64,000 nucleotides of DNA, from the NCBI GenBank assembly GCA_021732975.1, contig JAKFWC010000024.1, forward strand, positions 183,634 through 247,633, given 5' to 3'. The notes beneath the pieces were generated by a model, which saw only the letters and a list, made by a program, of their open reading frames with translations, did no database searches and was not told the DNA's origin. Each line of letters opens with the position of its first letter. Position 1 is the first letter of the stretch. The DNA is from Planctomycetaceae bacterium (lineage in GTDB: Bacteria; Planctomycetota; Planctomycetia; Planctomycetales; Planctomycetaceae). The position numbers and the translations under genes are program-made. Of the stretch, positions 56,989 to 63,002 are shown piece by piece.

Positions 56989-57658
56989 CGGCGGTAACTA
57001 CGGGCTTGGCTCCCGTCGGTTGAGCGAGGTTGAAGACGCCCAGCAGCAACAGGGCGACACTGACAACCAGTACCATTGTACCGATCGTGCGGACGGGACC
57101 GGCACCTTCCAGCAATGCCCACAGGGCGAAACCGAACCCCAGCAATCCGCCACCAACTTGCATGCCGATGGCAGCAGTCGGAGCGAGTCCGAACGACGGT
57201 GTGTAATAGGCGGCGAAACCCACCGCCGAGATCAGCAACCCGGCAATCGCGATGAGATTCTGCCAGCCCCCGGCGCGTCGCACCGCTTCACTCGTCGGTA
57301 ATCCCAACCGACGCAAGCCTTCGTCGCGGCTGGAGGCGATTTCCCAGATTTTTGCCAGCCCCGCTTTGGCGAGCACTTCGCCCACCATCGGGTCGCAGTT
57401 GGCAACAATCATCCGGCCCCGTTTTTCCGTCACGGTCTTATAAATCCGGACGATCAATGCCAGCGAGGCGCTTCCCATATACTTCAGCGCACAGAGATCG
57501 ACCAGCACACCCGGAGACGGAGATTCCTGGAGTTTGGGCAGAATGTGCCCCCCCACCTTTTCAATCTCCGACCAGGGGATTTCATTCAAATGGGGCAGGA
57601 ACGAAACCACGGTTCGTCCCTGGATCGAATCGATCTGAAAAGTCGAGGCAGAAGTCAT
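56915..57658 (-). CDS. STAS-domain membrane protein with repeat-encoded tail
   Basis: A 247-aa protein. Residues about 5-110 form a STAS domain, as in anti-sigma-factor antagonists (GVLVDLCALKYMGSASLALIVRIY, with the conserved core strand-helix). Three predicted membrane helices follow (about 133-150, 162-183 and 190-210). The last ~25 residues (EPARSVSKGVFVLNSIAPVA...) are encoded by a dispersed inverted repeat, so the original C-terminus was probably extended by repeat insertion. The STAS Ser that is usually phosphorylated may be Ser63 or Ser65. The gene lies 70 bp upstream of the GspE-like gene in the same direction. Confidence 0.8.
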   Translation of the reverse strand: MTSASTFQIDSIQGRTVVSFLPHLNEIPWSEIEKVGGHILPKLQESPSPGVLVDLCALKYMGSASLALIVRIYKTVTEKRGRMIVANCDPMVGEVLAKAGLAKIWEIASSRDEGLRRLGLPTSEAVRRAGGWQNLIAIAGLLISAVGFAAYYTPSFGLAPTAAIGMQVGGGLLGFGFALWALLEGAGPVRTIGTMVLVVSVALLLLGVFNLAQPTGAKPVVTAEPARSVSKGVFVLNSIAPVASHPC

Positions 57659-58202
57659 GAGCGGGCCCGCTAATGTCTGAGGGAGTTGCTACTGCCAGTC
57701 GCAACGGATCGATCAACGGCATTGAGATTGATAGAGAGACGGGGCGACAGCGCCGATGATAACGATACTATGGATCACAGCGACAGAGACGATTCCTCGG
57801 CGTGTATCTTTAACGGAAGTCTCGCGAACAGCAAGGGTTCCGGGTGGAGCTTTACCGAAAACGCAGATCATGTCGAGAGCGGCCAGATTCGTGCATCTCC
57901 CTCGCGGAGATGCCGAACCAAGGAAGCGAGACCCTGCCTTCGTCCGAATTCCGCAAATGGGGATCACATCGGCAGGCGGACGGTGTCAAGCCGCGGAAAC
58001 TCAGTGCTCTGAAGCGAGTTTCTCGTTGACAGGGATTTTTTAACACTGCTACGATCCATGGAATCAGAAATCTTTCGCAAAAAACGTGAGACAACGGCCA
58101 TTTCGCCGTTAGACTAAATGAATCTCCGTTCTTGATCGGACATCGGCTGCCGATCTGGAAGTGTTGGTTTTCAGCATCACCATCTCGGGGCTGTGAGACG
58201 GA
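57659..58202. other. Divergent intergenic region with a promoter for the 58203 gene
   Basis: This 544-bp gap separates the minus-strand STAS gene from the plus-strand cell-elongation cluster. Apart from the promoter at 58026-58055 and a small AACGGC/GCCGTT hairpin (58093-58110) in the leader, I see no gene. Open frames of up to ~100 codons here look accidental. Confidence 0.55.
58026..58055 (+). promoter_or_regulatory. Candidate sigma-70 promoter of the coiled-coil/mre cluster
   Basis: A consensus TTGACA (58026-58031) and TACGAT (58050-58055) are 18 bases apart, with a T-run between them. Transcription would start near 58062 and give a leader of about 140 bases before ATG 58203. Confidence 0.55.
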
Positions 58203-58910
58203 ATGACGCGCTTCAGCAAAGTCCTGGTGGTTTTCGTTGCCGCGACAAGCCTCGGCTTTTTCGCGTTCGTCGGGGCGCTTGTCCTCGGCGGTCCGAACTG
58301 GACAGCGCTTGCCAACCAGATTCAGAACACACCCGATTACGGTCGGCAAGTCGCCTTTAAAGCCCCCGATGTTCCCAAAGGAAGTTGGACGGCGACCCAT
58401 ATCCGTTCCAACACCTCGATTGCCACCGATCCGCTTCTTGCCGCGGTGATCCTCAAGGCCCAGGATCGCATCCTGAAAGATTTGAAGGACGAGCTCGCCG
58501 ACCTGAAAGCCAAGATTGATGCCGAGACCGCCGCACGGGATTTGGCCGTGCAAACGATCACCGCCGATCACGCCGGCATCAAAGTCCGCGCCGCGGCCTA
58601 CAACGAGCAATTGAAGAAAATCGCAGCGGAGATCGCCACTGCCACCGAAAATCTGTCCCAGAAGGGTGTCGAACTCACCAAGGTGCAGAAGCAATTTGAA
58701 GAACGCCGGTACGAAGTCTTCCGCCTGCAAAGCCAGCTCGAACTGTTGCGTGACGATCTGTACGCCTCACAACGTCAACGGGACGCGCTGCAGGACGAAT
58801 TGCTGCAACTGAAAGCCAGCCAGCAGCGATTGTCGGCACGGCAGCAACAGTTGAAGCAGCAACTCGGTGCCGGGGAAGTCGCCGCGGAAGGGCAGTCGGA
58901 CATCAAGTGA
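58203..58910 (+). CDS. Membrane-anchored coiled-coil protein upstream of mre genes
   Basis: A 235-aa protein with one N-terminal membrane helix (KVLVVFVAATSLGFFAFVGALVLGG, residues about 6-30 in sense), a short linker and a long coiled coil (about 83-225) rich in Leu, Lys, Glu and Gln. The C-terminus probably faces the periplasm. Its N-terminus resembles that of the next gene (MTRFSKVLVV...NW versus MTFLGKVLVV...NW), so the two look paralogous. No family name is known to me. Position upstream of mreBCD suggests a scaffold of the envelope-growth machine, which is an inference. Confidence 0.75.
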   Translation: MTRFSKVLVVFVAATSLGFFAFVGALVLGGPNWTALANQIQNTPDYGRQVAFKAPDVPKGSWTATHIRSNTSIATDPLLAAVILKAQDRILKDLKDELADLKAKIDAETAARDLAVQTITADHAGIKVRAAAYNEQLKKIAAEIATATENLSQKGVELTKVQKQFEERRYEVFRLQSQLELLRDDLYASQRQRDALQDELLQLKASQQRLSARQQQLKQQLGAGEVAAEGQSDIK

Positions 58911-58981
58911 TCGGTGATCGCCCCCCTGTGTGCGGTTGACCTGTTTGTGCTCATTTAGTGCGATGAAGAAGGACGGCTGAC

Positions 58982-59830
58982 ATGACGTTTCTCGGCAAAG
59001 TGCTGGTGGTGGTCCACCTGGTGTTGAGCGTCATGTTCATGGCGTTTGCCGGGGCCGTGTTCACCGCCCAAACAAACTGGCAGAAAGCCGCGACAACGGC
59101 GAAGGCCGACCTACAGAAAGCGAATTCCGCAGCCCAGACCGCGCAAGCCGCGCTGCAATCGCAAATTGATGACGCCGTGAAAGAACGGGACGAAGTCAAG
59201 AACGCAAACGCCGCCTTACAAGGCCAAGTCGCCGCCCTGACGGCCGACAATGCCCGTCTCGATAGCGACAACAAAGGCCTGAAAACCAACTTCGATACCC
59301 AGCGGACGGTCGCCGAGCTCAACAGCCAGGAAGCCGAAGAACGGGTCAAGGAATCGCAGATTCAACGGGCCCGCAACGTCGAATTGAATAAGTCGCGGGA
59401 CGACACGGTCACTGAGCTTAACACGTTACGGGACAAACTTTTCGGAATCGAACTCCAACTCGCACAGGCCCGCACCCGGTACGATCAACTCCTCCGCGAT
59501 AACGCCACGATGCGGGCGTTTCTCGCCTCGAACAACTTGACGACCGATATCCGCCGGATGTCCGTCTCCGCGTCGCCTCCCCCGGAACTGGATGGTGAAG
59601 TGCTGGAGGCCCGCAAGGAAACCAAGGGGAACCGCGTGTTCCTCGAACTCAGCGTGGGTAGCGACGATGGCCTGGTTGTCGGTCACACCATGACGGTGTA
59701 CCGCGGCGATAAGTACCTTGGTCGTGTCCGCCTGGAAGATGTACGACCCGATATTTCGGTTGCCGTCGTGATTGAAACGGCCCCCAACAGTGTGATTCAG
59801 AAGGACGATCATGTCACCACGCGGTTCTGA
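58982..59830 (+). CDS. Membrane-anchored coiled-coil protein with C-terminal beta domain
   Basis: A 282-aa protein: one membrane helix (about 5-27), a coiled coil (about 33-180) and a C-terminal beta-rich domain (about 200-282; GNRVFLELSVGSDDGLVVGHTMTVYRGDKYLG split in two parts by Gly turns). The helix-coil-beta order recalls MreC, although true MreC is encoded further on. It lies 71 bp after the first coiled-coil gene and its end overlaps the start of a 45-aa gene by 20 bp. An interaction with MreC or PBP2 is plausible but unproven. Confidence 0.75.
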   Translation: MTFLGKVLVVVHLVLSVMFMAFAGAVFTAQTNWQKAATTAKADLQKANSAAQTAQAALQSQIDDAVKERDEVKNANAALQGQVAALTADNARLDSDNKGLKTNFDTQRTVAELNSQEAEERVKESQIQRARNVELNKSRDDTVTELNTLRDKLFGIELQLAQARTRYDQLLRDNATMRAFLASNNLTTDIRRMSVSASPPPELDGEVLEARKETKGNRVFLELSVGSDDGLVVGHTMTVYRGDKYLGRVRLEDVRPDISVAVVIETAPNSVIQKDDHVTTRF

Positions 59831-59948
59831 TGCCCCGGCTCCGGACATTTACGTCGGCCTGCTGTTCGTCTCGCTGGCTTCGCTCCTGATGGGCATCATT
59901 TTCCTGGTGCTCGAACTGGGCAAGTACGGCGGTAAGCTCGCCCCGTAA
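59811..59948 (+). CDS. 45-aa single-helix membrane peptide
   Basis: A short gene: ATG 59811 with AAGGA five bases upstream, and TAA at 59946-59948. The peptide begins MSPRGSDAPAPDIYVG, has one membrane helix (about 15-36; LLFVSLASLLMGIIFLVLEL) and ends GKYGGKLAP. It overlaps the upstream coiled-coil gene by 20 bp in another frame, showing translational coupling. The sequence is not low complexity, and the hydrophobic core is long enough to cross the membrane once. Small membrane peptides of this kind often modulate a larger complex; here that would be the coiled-coil proteins or Mre complex. Confidence 0.7.
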   Translation: MSPRGSDAPAPDIYVGLLFVSLASLLMGIIFLVLELGKYGGKLAP

Positions 59949-60296
59949 CAGCCTTTGGAAGCAATTCAGCCCTGTGTGCTACAGCCGTTCCGGCCGTGCA
60001 ATTTTGCAGAGCGTTTTGCCACTTCGCACGGCCGACACGGCCGTGGCACACAATCAATCCACTGGCTAGTAACCCGGGTGGGCAACTCGCGTCCATGCTT
60101 CGCTTTGCAGTTTCGCGTTCCGCGCTGAACCCGTTGGGTGTTTACAGCCGGACGCGAACACCGGCAACTTCTGCCGATCGCGTCTTGTCGGATTTTCCGG
60201 TCCGCTGTACAACTCCGGTCCACTGATCCGGGCCAGGTCGACCTCCGTCGTTGCGGGGGAACGGCCAACGTCCGGGGAGACCGACCGGTAGCACGG
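59949..60296. other. Intergenic region upstream of mreB with two repeat elements
   Basis: This 348-bp gap holds the palindromic element at 59973-60062 and a CGCTTTGCAGTTTCGC-type repeat near 60101-60130. The mreB promoter may lie here. The 53 codons in frame before ATG 60297 are read as non-coding because MreB homologues start at that ATG. Confidence 0.55.
59973..60062. repeat. GGCCGTGC-bounded palindromic element, copy 2 (core inverted)
   Basis: Outer arms TGTGTGCTACAGCCG and GGCCGTGGCACACA surround the 42-bp core 59992-60033. The core is inverted relative to copy 1 at 44687-44728 (37 of 42 matches), while the right flank (GGCACACAATCAATCCAC) matches copy 1 directly. Confidence 0.8.
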
Positions 60297-61343
60297 ATGT
60301 TTCACCGGCTGAGACACTGGATTTGTCCCGACCTCGCAATCGACCTGGGCACCGCCAACACTCTGGTGGGGCTGCCGGGACAGGGTGTCGTTCTGGATGA
60401 ACCCTCGGTCGTGGCACTGCAGAAGGGGAGCCGCCGTGTCCTTGGACAAGGGACTGCGGTCGGTAAACTCGCGCGGCAAATGCTCGGCCGCACACCTGAA
60501 GCCATCACCGCCGTCCGTCCGATTCAAGACGGCGTGATCACCGACTTTGAGCTCTGCGAAGCGATGCTCCGGTACTTTCTCCGGAAGTGCCGCCCGGCTT
60601 CGCCCGGCATACGCCCCCGCATCGTGATGCCCGTCCCCGGCAGCATTACTCCCGTCGAACGGCGGGCGCTGCTCAACAGTGCCGAACGTGCCGGTGCCGG
60701 CCGCATCTTTCTTCTTCCCAAGACCAAAGCCGCGGCGATTGGCGCCGGCTTACCCATCGCCGAACCGCTCGCCAGCATGATTTGTTCGATCGGCGGGGGT
60801 ACTACCGAAATCGCCGTGTTGAGTCTTGGCCAGATCGTCGCCACGCGATCACTGCGCCTCGCGGGTGACGAACTCGATGAAGCCATTGTCGAATACGTGC
60901 GCCGACGGTTGGCCCTCCGCATCGGTATCCAGACGGCGGAACAACTCAAGTTACAAGTCGGCTGTGCGGCTCCGCGCGATCACGAACTGACTGCCGAAGT
61001 CCGTGGGCTGGACCTCGTCAGCGGCGTCCCGCGCAAAGCCATCATGACGAGCGAAGAAGTCCGCGCAGCGGTATCCGAACCACTCGAAGTCGTACTGCGG
61101 GGCATTCAAACCGTGATCGAACAATGTCCGTCGGAACTCATCGCCGACCTGGCCGACACCGGCATCGTCCTCTGCGGCGGCGGGGCGATGTTGCCGGGAC
61201 TCGATGTGCTGTTTCAGGAACGGTTAGGGATTCCGGTGCGGGTTTCCAGCGACCCGCAACGGACCGTGATCCGCGGGGCCATGATTTGTACCGAACATCT
61301 CGATCGCTGGCGCGACAGCTTTGAATCCGAACTCGTCGCCTGA
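60297..61343 (+). CDS. mreB: MreB-family actin-like protein with altered ATPase site
   Basis: A 348-aa MreB homologue; ATG 60297 gives MFHRLRHWI, a plausible membrane-binding amphipathic start. The first phosphate loop AIDLGTANTLV (14-24), VRPIQDGVITDFE (73-85), SIGGGTTEIAVLSLG (164-178), RLAGDELDEAIVEY and the GIVLCGGGAMLPGLD adenosine motif are present. Two changes stand out. The usual IEEPMAAAIG, with its catalytic Glu, reads LPKTKAAAIG (140-149), and the Asp before the second phosphate loop (VDIGGG) is Ser164. MreB normally forms membrane filaments that guide PBP2 and MreCD. The gene is followed by mreC, mreD and a PBP2 gene. Confidence 0.93.
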   Translation: MFHRLRHWICPDLAIDLGTANTLVGLPGQGVVLDEPSVVALQKGSRRVLGQGTAVGKLARQMLGRTPEAITAVRPIQDGVITDFELCEAMLRYFLRKCRPASPGIRPRIVMPVPGSITPVERRALLNSAERAGAGRIFLLPKTKAAAIGAGLPIAEPLASMICSIGGGTTEIAVLSLGQIVATRSLRLAGDELDEAIVEYVRRRLALRIGIQTAEQLKLQVGCAAPRDHELTAEVRGLDLVSGVPRKAIMTSEEVRAAVSEPLEVVLRGIQTVIEQCPSELIADLADTGIVLCGGGAMLPGLDVLFQERLGIPVRVSSDPQRTVIRGAMICTEHLDRWRDSFESELVA

Positions 61344-61345
61344 AA

Positions 61346-61367
61346 CCCAGGGAAGGTCTTCCCTGGG
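61346..61367. repeat. Hairpin (CCCAGGGAA family) between mreB and mreC
   Basis: CCCAGGGAAG (61346-61355) pairs with CTTCCCTGGG (61358-61367) around GT, 3 bp after the mreB stop codon. It has no T-tract, so it may attenuate rather than end transcription into mreC. Confidence 0.75.
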
Positions 61368-61392
61368 ATGTTGATTGCATTGAATCACTGCC

Positions 61393-62346
61393 ATGACGCA
61401 ATCATCACACCGTAGAAACTCCCACGCCGTCACCATGTTCTGGGTGGTGTTGATTGGTCTCGCGCTGTGGTTCGCACCGACCTCGGCGATTGCACGCATC
61501 CGGACCATCACCGTCGATCTGTTGCGGCCCGGGTTATCGCTCTCCGTCGCCACGCAACAACGCTGGATCATTTGGCAGAAAACGCGTGACGATGAACACA
61601 TCGTGCGGCTGCAATCGCAAATCGAGCAGTTGGAACGAACCACTCAGCAGCAAGATGAACGCGCGCAACGACTGACGGCTCAACTAGCCGCCGCAAATGA
61701 AGCCGCTGCGCTGTCGCCCACAGTCGGTAGTCACGATGAATCGATGCAACGGCTCTTTACGCCGGCACTGGTCGATGCGGCCGTGCTGGGCGAATCGTTG
61801 TCCAAGTCGTGGCGGGAAGGGCGTATGCTGGATCGTGGCTGGCGCAGCGGGCTGCGTGAATCGGCCGTGGTGCTCGCAAGTCGACGACCGTTGATCGATA
61901 TCGGCCAATCTCAGCAACTGTCCCCCGAAGATACGTTGCTTACCGGTCGCACTGTGATCGGGAAGATCGAAGCAGTGGGACAATGGACGAGTACGTTCAT
62001 TCCCATTACCGATGCCGACTTCCGCGGCCGTGCCCAACTCCTCCGCCAGACCGACCAAGGCACCGCATGGGGTGCCCAAGGCATGATTCGAGGCACAGGC
62101 AATGGTTGTGTGCTCGAAGGAATTGCCTCGGAAGAAACCGTGCTCATCGGTGACCTGGTTTACACCGCCGAACGGGATGGCATTCTCTCGGCACCGCTGA
62201 TCTACGGGACTGTGATGCACGCCGAACTCGACGCCGATGGTCGCGAATGGACGATCAACATTCGCCCCGCACCGACACCGACTGCGCTGGGCACCGTGCA
62301 GGTGCTGCGTGCTGCTTTGAACCCCGCCCGGCTGTGGACAAACTGA
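61393..62346 (+). CDS. mreC: Rod-shape-determining protein MreC
   Basis: A 317-aa protein with the MreC plan: short cytoplasmic N-terminus, one membrane helix (about 14-34), a coiled coil (about 68-105; QSQIEQLERTTQQQDERA) and a periplasmic two-part beta domain (about 150-305). Typical MreC features are SPEDTLLTGRTVIGKIEAVG and LIGDLVYTAERDGI. MreC links MreB filaments to PBP2 and activates it. It begins 49 bp after mreB past a hairpin, with no strong ribosome site. The sequence is divergent from model MreCs, but layout and context make the call secure. Confidence 0.88.
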   Translation: MTQSSHRRNSHAVTMFWVVLIGLALWFAPTSAIARIRTITVDLLRPGLSLSVATQQRWIIWQKTRDDEHIVRLQSQIEQLERTTQQQDERAQRLTAQLAAANEAAALSPTVGSHDESMQRLFTPALVDAAVLGESLSKSWREGRMLDRGWRSGLRESAVVLASRRPLIDIGQSQQLSPEDTLLTGRTVIGKIEAVGQWTSTFIPITDADFRGRAQLLRQTDQGTAWGAQGMIRGTGNGCVLEGIASEETVLIGDLVYTAERDGILSAPLIYGTVMHAELDADGREWTINIRPAPTPTALGTVQVLRAALNPARLWTN

Positions 62347-62348
62347 TA

Positions 62349-62431
62349 TTTAGCCCCCGTTGTCCGCAACCGGGGGTGACTGATGTGATGGCAAACCGTA
62401 TCACTCCCCGTTGCGGACAACGGGGGCTAAA
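62349..62431. repeat. Inverted repeat (TTTAGCCCCCGTTG type) between mreC and mreD
   Basis: The arms 62349-62370 and 62410-62431 are perfect 22-bp reverse complements, the first beginning TTTAGCCCCCGTTG. Each arm can also fold on itself. It fills most of the 100-bp mreC-mreD gap and ends 15 bp before the mreD start, next to its ribosome-binding site. Confidence 0.8.
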
Positions 62432-62446
62432 GGAAATTCATCAAAG

Positions 62447-62992
62447 ATGGAATGGCTTCGTTTCGGATCGCGCACCGCTGGATTGCTCGCAGCGCTTTAT
62501 GCGGCAACCGTCGTGGAACTGTCGTGGCCCGCGAACGATTTCACGCCGTCATGGATCGCATTGGCGGTGACGTTTGCCATCGCCGTCAATCGAACATCGG
62601 CCAGCGTTGCCTGGGCCGCGGTCGGGGGGTTTGTGATTGATGCGACCGCACGCGGTCCGTTTGGGGCGGTACTCATGGCGTACGGTTTCGTTGCAGGATT
62701 CTTTGTCACACTGGTTCCAGCCGGGCGACGGACGTGGTGGTTCACCCCCACCGTGGCATTCACACTGGCCACAGTTCTTCCCGTAGTGCAGGCGCTCATC
62801 GCACACTGGGACGGCGGCAGTCTGGTGGAACCGGCGTTGCTGTGGAAGCCCGCCCTGCTCCGCGGTTGTACGACGGCCTTCGCCGCGACGGTGTGCGTCA
62901 TGCTGTATTGCGTCACGCACCGCCTGTTGAGTCCGTCGGTATCCTCGCAGCCTCTACAACTCTCGAACCGCTGGACCATGTTGACGGAGTAA
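62447..62992 (+). CDS. mreD: Rod-shape-determining protein MreD
   Basis: A 181-aa multi-helix inner-membrane protein; ATG 62447 has AAAGGA upstream. Five to six predicted helices and the GGFVIDATARGPFGAVLMAYGFVAGF segment (a GxxxD...GxxG pattern) are as in MreD. The size and place between mreC and the PBP2 gene support the call; MreD sequences are poorly conserved in general. It acts with MreC in controlling PBP2. The next gene starts 10 bp downstream. Confidence 0.85.
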   Translation: MEWLRFGSRTAGLLAALYAATVVELSWPANDFTPSWIALAVTFAIAVNRTSASVAWAAVGGFVIDATARGPFGAVLMAYGFVAGFFVTLVPAGRRTWWFTPTVAFTLATVLPVVQALIAHWDGGSLVEPALLWKPALLRGCTTAFAATVCVMLYCVTHRLLSPSVSSQPLQLSNRWTMLTE

Positions 62993-63002
62993 CCGACAAG
63001 CC

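Noticed and set aside
57852..58730. A 292-codon minus-strand frame
   Set aside because: It overlaps the promoter region and the first coiled-coil gene in antisense and has no site or family resemblance.
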